Of a stretch of 63,745 nt of DNA, positions 8,535 through 16,816 are shown one piece after another. How positions within the stretch are numbered: position 1 is the stretch's first letter; every line of letters starts with the position of its first letter. The position numbers and the translations under genes are program-made. Source of the DNA: Paenibacillus lupini (GTDB lineage Bacteria; Bacillota; Bacilli; Paenibacillales; Paenibacillaceae); contig NZ_JAASRW010000014.1 of assembly GCF_011761355.1 (NCBI RefSeq), positions 1 to 63,745 on the forward strand, in the 5' to 3' direction. Under the pieces are notes generated by a model, which was not told the DNA's origin, ran no database searches, and saw only the letters and a list, made by a program, of their open reading frames with translations.

Positions 8535-9278
8535 ATGATCACTAAGTCGATACCGAGCCTTCTCACGGTCGGGAACTTGTTCCTTGGAATAGCCGCCATC
8601 ATTCTAGTGTTTAATGAAAAGCCGGAAACAGCTGCGATGATGGTTATTATTGCGATGCTGCTTGACGGTGTGGACGGCCGTGTAGCACGTGCACTGAATG
8701 TGCAAAGCGAGTTCGGCAAAGAGCTCGATTCATTATCCGATGTGATCTCGTTCGGCGTTGCGCCGGCTTTTATTATGTATGTTGTTGCCTTTCAGGAGCT
8801 TAACCCAGCCATTGCTTGGATTATTACCGCGTTGTTCCCAATCTGCGGCGCTTTGAGGCTTGCCCGATTTAATGTTATACCCGGGAAACCAGGTTATTTC
8901 ATCGGTCTTCCAATACCTGCTGCCGGAGGCGTGGTTTCTACACTTGCGCTATTCCATGACGATATTACAGTTTCGGTTTTATTAGCGAGCACACTTGTGC
9001 TTTCCCTATTGATGGTTAGTACGATTAAGTATCCTAATTTCAAAAAAATCGGTATTTCCAAGGGTGCCATTTGGGCGATTCCATTTGTAGTGGCGCTGGC
9101 GATTTTCCTTGGGATCCAATTCCCTGACCAATTATCAAAAATTATCTTTGTACCGATGTTGTTATATGCGCTTTATGGCTTAAAAAAAAACGTTGATAGC
9201 CGCCTGAAGAAACGTGTGCGTAAACGCCGCGCCCAAGAGGCTCAAGACGAAAACGTACAGTCGGAGACGATTGCTTAA
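8535..9278 (+). CDS. pssA: CDP-diacylglycerol-serine O-phosphatidyltransferase
   Basis: Integral membrane enzyme making phosphatidylserine, the precursor of phosphatidylethanolamine. The 247 residues carry the CDP-alcohol phosphotransferase signature D47-G48-x2-A51-R52-x8-G61-x3-D65-x3-D69, and about seven hydrophobic segments. The C-terminus is a basic cytosolic tail rich in K/R followed by acidic residues. ATG 8535 is preceded by AGAGGTGG. It follows disA by 87 nt and ends at a shared bidirectional terminator. No decarboxylase (psd) gene is adjacent. Confidence 0.92.
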   Translation: MITKSIPSLLTVGNLFLGIAAIILVFNEKPETAAMMVIIAMLLDGVDGRVARALNVQSEFGKELDSLSDVISFGVAPAFIMYVVAFQELNPAIAWIITALFPICGALRLARFNVIPGKPGYFIGLPIPAAGGVVSTLALFHDDITVSVLLASTLVLSLLMVSTIKYPNFKKIGISKGAIWAIPFVVALAIFLGIQFPDQLSKIIFVPMLLYALYGLKKNVDSRLKKRVRKRRAQEAQDENVQSETIA

Positions 9279-9285
9279 AAGAATA

Positions 9286-9341
9286 AAAAGGAGCTGTACC
9301 CTATTCTCGTCTTGACGAGTAAAGGATACAGCTCCTTTTTT
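9286..9341. terminator. Bidirectional terminator between pssA and the minus-strand gene
   Basis: AAAAGGAGCTGTACCC (9286-9301) pairs with GGATACAGCTCCTTTT (9324-9339). A-rich and T-rich flanks on opposite sides let it serve both convergent genes. Confidence 0.9.
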
Positions 9342-9349
9342 ACTTCCAT

Positions 9350-9745
9350 CTAAGTTAAGTTAAATAATCCGAGTGTTGAGCATTTGTCGTATTCTTTGGC
9401 GAGAACTTCGTCTAATTCAATATCAAGCAGATTGCACATCGCGGTCATGTAGAACAGATTGCGTCCGAGCTCGGATTTGAGCACGTCGCGGCATGATTCA
9501 CATACATGGCCGGAAATGTGATTTTGAAGCGTAGATTTAGCACTCTCGAGATTAGGTTCATCTGAATACTCTTGCTTGCGTGCATTGAGCTCAATACAAC
9601 CACAATCCGTGACGGCCTTTGTAACTGCGCGGTTAACGGATGCACCGGACTGACCGAACTTGGACATGACATCAAGCAAACTTCGATGTCTAAGTAATAA
9701 TTCCGACACTTGCTGCTGAAATTGTTCCAGCGTAGGAGCGCTCAT
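9350..9745 (-). CDS. Conserved hypothetical protein, cysteine-containing, possibly MazG-like helical fold
   Basis: Not securely recognised. The predicted 131-residue protein is all-helical in character, with no signal peptide or membrane segment. It contains C48-x-C50 and C82-x2-C85, which could bind a metal, plus C104 and C122. The C-terminal ELGRNLFYMTAMCNLLDIEL block (about 92-111) resembles the last helices of MazG-like nucleotide pyrophosphohydrolases, but the acidic metal-binding signature is not clear, so this is only a hint. The start at 9745 (MSAPTL) is chosen because GAGGTGG lies about 6 nt upstream on the minus strand; an ATG nine codons earlier lacks such a site. It is the only minus-strand gene in the first 59 kb. 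Confidence 0.75.
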   Translation of the reverse strand: MSAPTLEQFQQQVSELLLRHRSLLDVMSKFGQSGASVNRAVTKAVTDCGCIELNARKQEYSDEPNLESAKSTLQNHISGHVCESCRDVLKSELGRNLFYMTAMCNLLDIELDEVLAKEYDKCSTLGLFNLT

Positions 9746-9894
9746 CGATTCCACCTCTTTCATCAGCTTCATCTGCTATAATTGCTAATTCCATTATAAG
9801 CATACCTTGCCATCATTTCAAAATGAAAAATCATTCATGAGCACAGGGTTAGCCCGCCCATTATTGGAACATAATTGTAATGGAGGTGGTATTT

Positions 9895-10986
9895 ATGATG
9901 AGACGTATGATTCAGATCGTCGGACTATTATTTGGCGGTTTGGCAGGTTTAGAAGTACAAGGAAAAACAAATGGCATGGAAAGCTGGTCGCAATCGTCGC
10001 TTGGTATTTGGCAGGGAACAAGTTTGTATTATTTCGCGATTGGGGCACTCTTTGGTCTTCTAGTGGCAACAATGGTAGCAGGTCGGCTTATTCGCTTTAT
10101 GCAGCGTGGAGTCGAGCAAACGGCCGAGATGCCAATGAGAGATCTGATGGCAGGGGGCGGAGGTCTTCTTGCAGGGCTGCTCTTATCCGTTTTACTGTAT
10201 CCCGCAGTATCCAAAATTGGCGGTCCAGGCATGCTTATTCCAGCTGCAATGTCGCTCTTCTTCGGTTATTTGGGACTCAGAATTGGGTGGTATAAGAAGG
10301 ACGAGCTGTTTGATGCAGCTTCTGCTATGTTGGAACAACGTAAAGCTCCGCCAGCGGTGGATGAAACAAGTGGTTTTGAGGAACATAAAATTTTGGACAC
10401 AAGTGTTATTATTGATGGTAGAATCGCGGACATTTGCAAAACCGGTTTTATTGAAGGCACGCTGGTCATACCAGAATTCGTGCTGGAGGAGCTGCAGCAT
10501 ATTGCAGATTCTTCCGATTTGCTTAAGCGTAACCGGGGTCGCCGCGGGCTCGATATTTTGAACAAAATTCAAAAGGAACTTGATGTACGAGTGCTGATCT
10601 ACGAAGGAGACTTTGAAGAAATAGGCGAGGTGGACAGTAAATTGGTCAAACTGGCTAAAGTACTTAAAGGCAAGGTCGTCACGAATGATTTCAATTTGAA
10701 TAAAGTTTGCGAGCTGCAAGGGGTATCGGTTCTTAATATTAACGACTTGGCAAATGCAGTGAAGCCTGTCGTCCTTCCCGGAGAAGAAATTATCGTACAA
10801 GTTATTAAGGACGGCAAAGAGCATGGACAAGGTGTCGCTTACTTGGATGACGGCACGATGATCGTTGTCGAAGGCGGACGTGACTATATCGGCACCACGA
10901 TGGAAGTGCTGGTAACGAGTGTTCTGCAAACCTCAGCTGGCCGAATGATATTTGCAAAGCCGAAGCTGTTGGAAAAAGCGCTGTAA
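9895..10986 (+). CDS. Membrane-anchored PIN-TRAM domain protein (YacL family)
   Basis: Predicted membrane-tethered nuclease-like protein; the B. subtilis relative YacL is poorly characterised. The 363 residues comprise four N-terminal hydrophobic segments (about 1-130), a PIN domain beginning at HKILDTSVIIDGRIADI with acidic catalytic-type residues and the KRNRGRRGLDIL helix, and a C-terminal TRAM domain (about 290-355) likely to bind RNA. ATG 9895 has GGAGGTGG (9882-9889) five bases upstream; the next ATG (9898) is also possible. The gene stands directly before ispD-ispF, as in B. subtilis. Confidence 0.92.
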   Translation: MMRRMIQIVGLLFGGLAGLEVQGKTNGMESWSQSSLGIWQGTSLYYFAIGALFGLLVATMVAGRLIRFMQRGVEQTAEMPMRDLMAGGGGLLAGLLLSVLLYPAVSKIGGPGMLIPAAMSLFFGYLGLRIGWYKKDELFDAASAMLEQRKAPPAVDETSGFEEHKILDTSVIIDGRIADICKTGFIEGTLVIPEFVLEELQHIADSSDLLKRNRGRRGLDILNKIQKELDVRVLIYEGDFEEIGEVDSKLVKLAKVLKGKVVTNDFNLNKVCELQGVSVLNINDLANAVKPVVLPGEEIIVQVIKDGKEHGQGVAYLDDGTMIVVEGGRDYIGTTMEVLVTSVLQTSAGRMIFAKPKLLEKAL

Positions 10987-11019
10987 CCTTGTATAGTAGG
11001 GAGTAGCTATTTTACAAGG
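10987..11019 (+). promoter_or_regulatory. Hairpin overlapping the ispD ribosome-binding site
   Basis: CCTTGTA (10987-10993) is perfectly complementary to TACAAGG (11013-11019). The right arm contains most of the AAGGAG (11016-11021) that serves ispD. When folded, the stem would partly hide the Shine-Dalgarno site. The stem also begins right after the yacL stop codon. Confidence 0.6.
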
Positions 11020-11030
11020 AGACTTAAGCG

Positions 11031-11738
11031 ATGAATGCACATTGGGGAGTGGTTATCGTCGCGGCCGGACGCGGTTCGCGAATGGGAACCAAAGAAAGCA
11101 AACAATATTTGCCGCTGCATGGAAAGCCGATTCTCGTCCATACTTTGGAGCTGTTCCAGTCGATGGACGAGATTGCCGATATAGCGCTTGTTGTAGGCGC
11201 TGATGATGTTGAGCGCTGCAGCATGCTGGTGCAGGAGTACAAGCTTGGGAAAGTTACGGCTGTTGTAGCAGGAGGAAGCGAGCGTCAGCATTCGGTATTT
11301 GCCGGGATCAAGGCTTTGTCTCCGGATGCGAAATGGGTTATGGTACATGACGGCGTTCGGCCGCTTGTGACCCCTAAGGCGGTACGTGCCTGCTGCGAAA
11401 GAGCGGAGCAAAGCGGGGCAGCCGTCCTTGCCGTGCCGGTTAAGGATACAATTAAACAGGTAGATGACACAGGTCTGATCATTTCAACCCCAGACCGCCG
11501 AAGCTTGTGGGCGATACAAACGCCGCAAGCTTTTCGTCGTGATTTGCTGACGGAAGCGCATCAGCACGCAGTAGATGAGCTGTTCCTCGGGACGGATGAT
11601 GCGATGGTGGTTGAACGGATGGGGGCACCTGTCGTTATTGCTGAAGGCGACTATACGAATATTAAGATTACAACGCCGGATGATCTGCCATGGGCAGAGT
11701 TATTGTTAGAGAAACGCAGGAGAGAGGAGCAGGAATAA
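11031..11738 (+). CDS. ispD: 2-C-methyl-D-erythritol 4-phosphate cytidylyltransferase
   Basis: Third step of the MEP isoprenoid pathway: joins MEP and CTP to give CDP-ME. The 235 residues have the nucleotide-binding start VVIVAAGRGSRMG with the family K-S-K-Q-Y lysine region (about 24-27), VHDGVRPLV, and a C-terminal IKITTPDDL. The stop TAA shares its last A with the ATG of ispF, so translation is coupled; in some bacteria the two enzymes are fused. Confidence 0.96.
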   Translation: MNAHWGVVIVAAGRGSRMGTKESKQYLPLHGKPILVHTLELFQSMDEIADIALVVGADDVERCSMLVQEYKLGKVTAVVAGGSERQHSVFAGIKALSPDAKWVMVHDGVRPLVTPKAVRACCERAEQSGAAVLAVPVKDTIKQVDDTGLIISTPDRRSLWAIQTPQAFRRDLLTEAHQHAVDELFLGTDDAMVVERMGAPVVIAEGDYTNIKITTPDDLPWAELLLEKRRREEQE

Positions 11739-12226
11739 TGATTCGAGTAGGACAAGGCTTTGATGTACATCAGTTGGTGGAGGGGCGTCCATGTATTATA
11801 GGGGGCGTCACAATTCCTTATGAGAAAGGATTGCTTGGTCATTCCGATGCAGATGTGCTGCTTCATGCCATTTCGGATGCTATTTTGGGAGCGCTGGGCT
11901 TAGGAGATATCGGCAAGCATTTCCCAGATACGGCTGAAGAATTTAAAGACGCTGACAGCCTGAAGCTGCTGGAGCAGGTATGGGCGCTTGCGAAGGAGCG
12001 AGGCTATAAGCTTGGTAATTGTGATTCTACGATCATTGCGCAACGACCGAAGATGGCACCTTATATCCCACAAATGGCTGAGATTATCGCGCGTGCGCTG
12101 GAAGCGGATGTGGAGCAAGTGAACGTGAAAGCAACAACTACTGAACAACTCGGATTTACAGGCAGAGGCGAAGGAATTGCATCGCAGTCGGTTGTTTGCT
12201 TAATTAAGGATGGTATAATCAAGTAA
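11738..12226 (+). CDS. ispF: 2-C-methyl-D-erythritol 2,4-cyclodiphosphate synthase
   Basis: Fifth MEP-pathway enzyme: cyclises CDP-ME 2-phosphate with loss of CMP. The 162 residues have zinc ligands D9, H11 and H43 in RVGQGFDVHQL and LLGHSDADVLLHAI, and the C-terminal ATTTEQLGFTGRGEG substrate loop. The start is the ATG that overlaps the ispD stop by one base (TAATG), preceded by GGAGCAGG; this gives the family N-terminus MIRVGQGFD. ispE, the intervening step, is not in the window. Confidence 0.97.
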   Translation: MIRVGQGFDVHQLVEGRPCIIGGVTIPYEKGLLGHSDADVLLHAISDAILGALGLGDIGKHFPDTAEEFKDADSLKLLEQVWALAKERGYKLGNCDSTIIAQRPKMAPYIPQMAEIIARALEADVEQVNVKATTTEQLGFTGRGEGIASQSVVCLIKDGIIK

Positions 12227-12259
12227 CAGTTTTAAGATATACGAGAGGGGTAATTCATT

Positions 12260-13723
12260 ATGACACAAGAAATTAGAGTCCGTTATGCGCCGTCGCCAAC
12301 GGGTCATTTACATATTGGTAATGCAAGAACGGCCTTATTCAATTATTTGTATGCACGCAGCCTAGGCGGCAAATTTATTATCCGGATTGAAGATACCGAT
12401 GTGAAGCGTAACGTGGCAGGCGGGGAAGAAAGCCAGCTGAAATATTTGAAATGGCTTGGCATGGACTGGGATGAGAGCATAGATATCGGCGGAGGCTACG
12501 GGCCGTACCGTCAGACGGAACGCCTTGATCTTTACAAAGAGTACTGGCAGGACCTGATTGATCGCGGTCTGGCATACCGCTGCTATTGCACAGAAGAGGA
12601 GCTCGAACAGGAGCGGGAAGAGCAAACAAGCCGCGGCGAGACGCCTCGTTATTCTGGACGCCACCGCGATCTGACGGAAGAGCAGCGCCAAGCATTTGAA
12701 GCGGAAGGCCGTGTACCAAGCGTTCGTTTCCGTGTGCCTGAAAACAAAACCTATGCATGGGACGATATGGTGAAGGGCTCAATCAGCTTCGATACGACTG
12801 AGATGGGCGACTTCGTTATTGTGAAGAAGGACGGTATCCCAACGTACAATTTCGCAGTTGTTGTTGACGATTACTTGATGAAAATCAGCCACGTGCTGCG
12901 CGGCGAAGATCATATCTCCAACACTCCTCGCCAGCTGATGATCTATGAAGCACTTAACTGGGAAGCACCGAAGTTTGCTCATATGACTTTGATCGTAAAT
13001 GAAAGTCGTAAGAAGCTTAGCAAACGCGATGAGTCAATCATTCAGTTTATTGAGCAATATGACGATCTGGGCTATTTGCCAGAAGCGTTATTTAATTTCA
13101 TCGCACTGCTTGGCTGGTCACCAGAAGGCGAGCAGGAGATTTTCTCACACGATCAACTAGTTGAAGTATTTACAGCTGAACGTCTGAGCAAAAGCCCGGC
13201 CGTATTCGATACGCAAAAGCTTAGCTGGATGAACGGGGAGTACTTGAAAAAAATTGATTTGGATCGTCTTGTTGATCTGTGTCTGCCGCATCTGCAAAAG
13301 GCTGGACGCGTTGCGGAGCAATTGGATGAAGCTGGACGTGTTTGGGTTACGGCTCTAGCTGCCTTGTATCAGGAAAAACTTCGTGCGGCTTCGGATATCG
13401 TTGCCCTGACGGATTTGTTCTTCGCTGAAACAGTTGTGGATGAAGAGGAAGCAGCTGTCGTGCTTGCTGAAGAGCAAGTACCGGTAGTACTTGCAGCATT
13501 CCTTACGAAGGTTAAAGAAAATGATGCTGAGGCCTTTACAGTTGACGGCATTAAAGATTGGATTAAAGCGGTTCAAAAAGAAACAGGCTTCAAAGGCAAG
13601 CAGCTGTTCATGCCAATTCGGGCAGCACTTACCGGCCAAACGCATGGCTCTGATTTGAACCAATCGATTGCTCTGCTTGGCAGAAATAAGGTCATTAACC
13701 GCCTTAACAACCGTCTGGCTTAA
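12260..13723 (+). CDS. gltX: Glutamate-tRNA ligase
   Basis: Class I synthetase charging tRNA-Glu, and probably tRNA-Gln in Firmicutes that use the transamidation route. The 487 residues carry the HIGH-type motif HLHIG (16-20), the glutamate-binding region, and the KMSKS equivalent KLSKR (252-256), followed by the alpha-helical anticodon-binding domain. Length is normal. ATG 12260 is preceded by GAGAGGGG. It lies 33 nt after ispF and before the T-box-controlled cysE-cysS operon, as in B. subtilis. Confidence 0.98.
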   Translation: MTQEIRVRYAPSPTGHLHIGNARTALFNYLYARSLGGKFIIRIEDTDVKRNVAGGEESQLKYLKWLGMDWDESIDIGGGYGPYRQTERLDLYKEYWQDLIDRGLAYRCYCTEEELEQEREEQTSRGETPRYSGRHRDLTEEQRQAFEAEGRVPSVRFRVPENKTYAWDDMVKGSISFDTTEMGDFVIVKKDGIPTYNFAVVVDDYLMKISHVLRGEDHISNTPRQLMIYEALNWEAPKFAHMTLIVNESRKKLSKRDESIIQFIEQYDDLGYLPEALFNFIALLGWSPEGEQEIFSHDQLVEVFTAERLSKSPAVFDTQKLSWMNGEYLKKIDLDRLVDLCLPHLQKAGRVAEQLDEAGRVWVTALAALYQEKLRAASDIVALTDLFFAETVVDEEEAAVVLAEEQVPVVLAAFLTKVKENDAEAFTVDGIKDWIKAVQKETGFKGKQLFMPIRAALTGQTHGSDLNQSIALLGRNKVINRLNNRLA

Positions 13724-13766
13724 TTTATCAGCTGGGCAGGTTTGAACAAGCCAGGGGATTATTCCC

Positions 13767-13795
13767 TTGTCACCCGTATAGGGATTCGTTATACT
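13767..13795 (+). promoter_or_regulatory. SigA promoter of the T-box-controlled cysE operon
   Basis: TTGTCA (13767-13772) and TATACT (13790-13795) with an ideal 17-bp spacer. Start of transcription is expected near 13802, just before T-box Stem I. Confidence 0.82.
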
Positions 13796-13801
13796 GATAC
13801 T

Positions 13802-14163
13802 AATTACAATTTGATGAATTTCGAAAAAGCCGTGAACAGGAAAAGTACGTTTAGCCGGATTTACAGAGAGGACAATCAGCATGGGCTTACTCATGTGGGC
13901 TGGGAATTGTCTAATTCGGAGACGGAAGAATGCACCTGGGAGCTTTGTTCCGATCCGTATCCTTCCACTTCGTATACCGAAGATGGCGGAGCGGGGTAGG
14001 CAGCAACGTTAGCCAACGTTACAGGCGTTAAGACGGACAGCCGGATATGGCATGCCGAAGCTCTCGCAGCAGCGGTATATGATCTGGTTCGTTCAAGCAG
14101 AGTGGAACCGCGACGTTACACGCCCGCCTCTGCAGCATTTATATGCTGCAGAGGCTTTTTTTA
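13802..14163 (+). promoter_or_regulatory. T-box riboswitch leader, cysteine specifier
   Basis: This stretch of roughly 360 bases has the order of a T-box leader: Stem I with the AGAGAG element (13865-13870), then GAA-TGC-ACC in which TGC (13931-13933) is the likely specifier codon for cysteine. The conserved T-box sequence AGTGGAACCGCG (14101-14112) follows, then an intrinsic terminator (14126-14162). Uncharged tRNA-Cys would pair with the specifier and T-box and favour the antiterminator. The specifier matches the downstream genes cysE and cysS. The specifier assignment rests on position and context, not on a folded model. Confidence 0.9.
14126..14162 (+). terminator. T-box-controlled terminator before cysE
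   Basis: GCCTCTGCAGCAT (14126-14138) is perfectly complementary to ATGCTGCAGAGGC (14143-14155), followed by seven T. It is the regulated terminator of the T-box leader. Confidence 0.95.
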
Positions 14164-14185
14164 TTGCCGGGAGAGGAGAAATCAC

Positions 14186-14848
14186 ATGTTTCGCCATTTT
14201 CGATCAGATATTAACGCAGTATTTGAGAACGACCCCGCGGCGCGAAGCCGATTCGAAGTCATTTTTACGTATTCCGGCCTGCATGCCATATGGGCTCATC
14301 GGATCGCTCATATGCTGTTCCGCCGAAAATGGTTTACCGTTGCACGTATGGTCTCGCAGTTTAGCCGCTTTATGACAGGCATTGAGATTCATCCGGGAGC
14401 GACGATCGGACATCGGTTATTCATTGACCACGGGATGGGAATTGTTATTGGGGAAACATGCGAGATTGGTGATGATGTTGTCATCTATCAAGGTGTTACT
14501 CTGGGGGGGACCGGCAAGGAAAAAGGGAAGCGGCATCCAACGATCGGCAACAACGTGGTTATCGGATCAGGTGCAAAAGTATTAGGCTCGTTCAGTATTG
14601 GCGATAATTCGAATATTGGATCCAATGCCGTCGTCCTTCGTGAAGTGCCGGATAACTGTACAGTAGTTGGCAATCCAGGACGAGTCGTTAGGCGGAACGG
14701 TGAGCGGGTTGGAGATCGGCTGGATCATAAACAGCTGCCGGACCCTGTCATCGAGATGTTCCGCGAAATGCAAAAAGAAATTAATGGCTTAAAGTCCGAG
14801 GTAGAGAAGCTTCGGCAGCCTGTAGCTGGAGGAGAAACGAGATCATGA
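14186..14848 (+). CDS. cysE: Serine O-acetyltransferase
   Basis: Makes O-acetylserine from serine and acetyl-CoA, the committed step to cysteine. From ATG 14186 (GAGAGGAGA upstream) the 220 residues show an N-terminal helical segment and a left-handed beta-helix of hexapeptide repeats (about 60-170) with DHGMGIVIGETCEIGDD and the GGTGKEKGKRHP loop. The start lies after the T-box terminator, so longer in-frame readings that begin inside the terminator are discounted. Overlaps cysS by 4 nt (ATGA). Confidence 0.97.
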   Translation: MFRHFRSDINAVFENDPAARSRFEVIFTYSGLHAIWAHRIAHMLFRRKWFTVARMVSQFSRFMTGIEIHPGATIGHRLFIDHGMGIVIGETCEIGDDVVIYQGVTLGGTGKEKGKRHPTIGNNVVIGSGAKVLGSFSIGDNSNIGSNAVVLREVPDNCTVVGNPGRVVRRNGERVGDRLDHKQLPDPVIEMFREMQKEINGLKSEVEKLRQPVAGGETRS

Positions 14849-16263
14849 ATGTTCAAATTTATAATACGCTGACCCGATCCAAGGAAGCGTTCGTCCCGCA
14901 GGAGCCGGGAAAAGTAAAGATGTACGTATGTGGACCAACGGTCTATGACTATATTCATATCGGCAACGCACGTCCGGTTATTTTCTTCGACGTTGTACGT
15001 CGTTACCTGGAATACGCAGGGTATGATGTTAATTATATTGTGAACTTTACGGATGTAGATGATAAGCTGATCCGCAAGGCAGAGCAGCTTGGATTGACGG
15101 TTCCTGAAGTTGCAGATAAGTTCATTGATGCATTCAACGAAGATATTGTTGCACTTGGTGTGCATAAGGCGACAATCAATCCACGAGTTACCGAGCATAT
15201 CCCATCTATCGTTGCGTTTATTCAAGGCCTTGTCGACAAAGGCTATGCCTATGCAAGTGAAGGTGACGTTTACTACCGCACTTCGAAGTTTGAGGATTAC
15301 GGCAAGTTGTCTCATCAAAATCTGGAGGAGCTTCAGTTCGGCATCCGGATCGAAGTTGGTGATCGTAAAGAGAATCCGCAGGACTTCGTTTTATGGAAAG
15401 GTGTTAAGCCTGGTGAAATTAACTGGGAAAGTCCTTGGGGACCTGGGCGCCCAGGATGGCATATAGAATGCTCGGCAATGGCTCGTGAGTATCTGGGAGA
15501 TACGCTGGACATTCACGGTGGCGGTCATGACCTGCAGTTCCCGCATCATGAATGCGAGGTAGCTCAATCTGAGGCGTTTACTGGCAAGCCTCTTGCGAAT
15601 TATTGGATGCATAATGGTTATATTCATATTAACAATGAGAAAATGTCCAAATCGCTTGGCAATGGCATCACTGTTCGTGAGCTCGTGAAGAAGGTGAAGC
15701 CAGCTGCCATTCGTTATTTCATTTTGTCGACGCATTACCGCAGCCCACTCAACTTCACGGATGAGACCATTACTCAAGCGGAAAACAGTGTAGAGCGGAT
15801 TGCAAACTGTGCGGCGAACTTGAAGCATCGTCTTACTGCATTTGGCGAACAAGCTGAGGGTGCCGCATCGGCCGAACCTGAGCTTGTTGAAAGACTGGCG
15901 CAAATTAAGGCACAGTTCGGAGTGAAGATGAACGATGATTTCAATACACCAGATGCAATTACGGCCGTATTCGACCTTGTAACCGAAGCGAATCAATATA
16001 TGAATCGCACGGATGCCACGGCGGCAGGAGTGACTGCAATACTTGAGGCACTTGAGCAAATAAACGCCGTGATTGGCCTTCTTCCTGAAGCGGATGCGAA
16101 CGCCGAATTGCTTGATGAGGAGATTGAAGCACTAATTGTGGAGCGGACAGAAGTACGCAAAGCAAAGAACTGGGCACGGGCGGACGAAATCCGCGATCTG
16201 CTCACGGAAAAAGGAATTGCACTAGAGGACACTCCGCAAGGGATTCGTTGGCGGCGCCTGTAG
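14845..16263 (+). CDS. cysS: Cysteine-tRNA ligase
   Basis: Class I synthetase charging tRNA-Cys. The 472 residues include C29 in YVCGPTVYDY (a zinc ligand that discriminates cysteine), HIGH-type HIGN just after it, the zinc-site GHDLQFPHHECE, and KMSKS at 266-270. Overlaps cysE by 4 nt, so supply of the amino acid and its charging are both set by the tRNA-Cys-sensing leader. Confidence 0.98.
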   Translation: MNVQIYNTLTRSKEAFVPQEPGKVKMYVCGPTVYDYIHIGNARPVIFFDVVRRYLEYAGYDVNYIVNFTDVDDKLIRKAEQLGLTVPEVADKFIDAFNEDIVALGVHKATINPRVTEHIPSIVAFIQGLVDKGYAYASEGDVYYRTSKFEDYGKLSHQNLEELQFGIRIEVGDRKENPQDFVLWKGVKPGEINWESPWGPGRPGWHIECSAMAREYLGDTLDIHGGGHDLQFPHHECEVAQSEAFTGKPLANYWMHNGYIHINNEKMSKSLGNGITVRELVKKVKPAAIRYFILSTHYRSPLNFTDETITQAENSVERIANCAANLKHRLTAFGEQAEGAASAEPELVERLAQIKAQFGVKMNDDFNTPDAITAVFDLVTEANQYMNRTDATAAGVTAILEALEQINAVIGLLPEADANAELLDEEIEALIVERTEVRKAKNWARADEIRDLLTEKGIALEDTPQGIRWRRL

Positions 16264-16300
16264 GCATCTTCCGCGAATCGGAATTGGAGGAAGTGTTATT

Positions 16301-16816
16301 TTGAATAGCAATAATGAACGGGAATTTGGGGATATAGAGGAAGCGGGATCAGGGGATGGAACAGGAGCGGGAGCGGGAGTGGGACTTCTGTTCCATCGTC
16401 CTTCCAAGAAGACACAGCTTATTAATCCGGTTGTGCTCGCTTATGTAGGTGACAGCGTATTTGAACTTCTTGTGAGGCAATACCTTGTATCGCTTACCAA
16501 CCATAAATCGCATCACCTTCATAAGGAAGCGACTAAGATCGTTTCTGCGAAAGCTCAGCGTAAGCTGCTTGAGAAGTGGCAGCCGATGCTAAGTGAAGAA
16601 GAAGCGGATATTGTAAGGCGCGGACGCAATACGAAATCAGGAGCACCACCGAAAAACGCCGACCCTGCAGATTACAGGCAGGCCACTGCGCTGGAATGTC
16701 TGGTTGGCTATTTGTACTATGAGGGCCAGATTGAGCGTCTGCATGAACTATTTGCGGCAGCAATGGCACCGTCTATAACTGAAGAACAGCAAGAAGAGAA
16801 GGAGGGTCAAGCGTGA
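16301..16816 (+). CDS. mrnC: Mini-ribonuclease III
   Basis: Dimeric double-strand RNase that matures 23S rRNA ends in Firmicutes; it has the RNase III catalytic domain but lacks the dsRNA-binding domain. Of 171 residues the core starts near 38, with the catalytic-type AYVGDSVFELLVRQYL (D51). Residues 1-30 form an unusual acidic then Gly/Ala-rich extension, encoded by repeated GGAGCGGGA-type DNA. TTG 16301 is preceded by GGAGG; no later Met lies before the core, so the extension is probably translated. Overlaps rlmB by 4 nt. Confidence 0.93.
   Translation: MNSNNEREFGDIEEAGSGDGTGAGAGVGLLFHRPSKKTQLINPVVLAYVGDSVFELLVRQYLVSLTNHKSHHLHKEATKIVSAKAQRKLLEKWQPMLSEEEADIVRRGRNTKSGAPPKNADPADYRQATALECLVGYLYYEGQIERLHELFAAAMAPSITEEQQEEKEGQA

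Noticed and set aside
13742..14375. Two plus-strand open frames over the cysE leader
   Set aside because: They run through the T-box Stem I and terminator; no homology and no ribosome-binding site.
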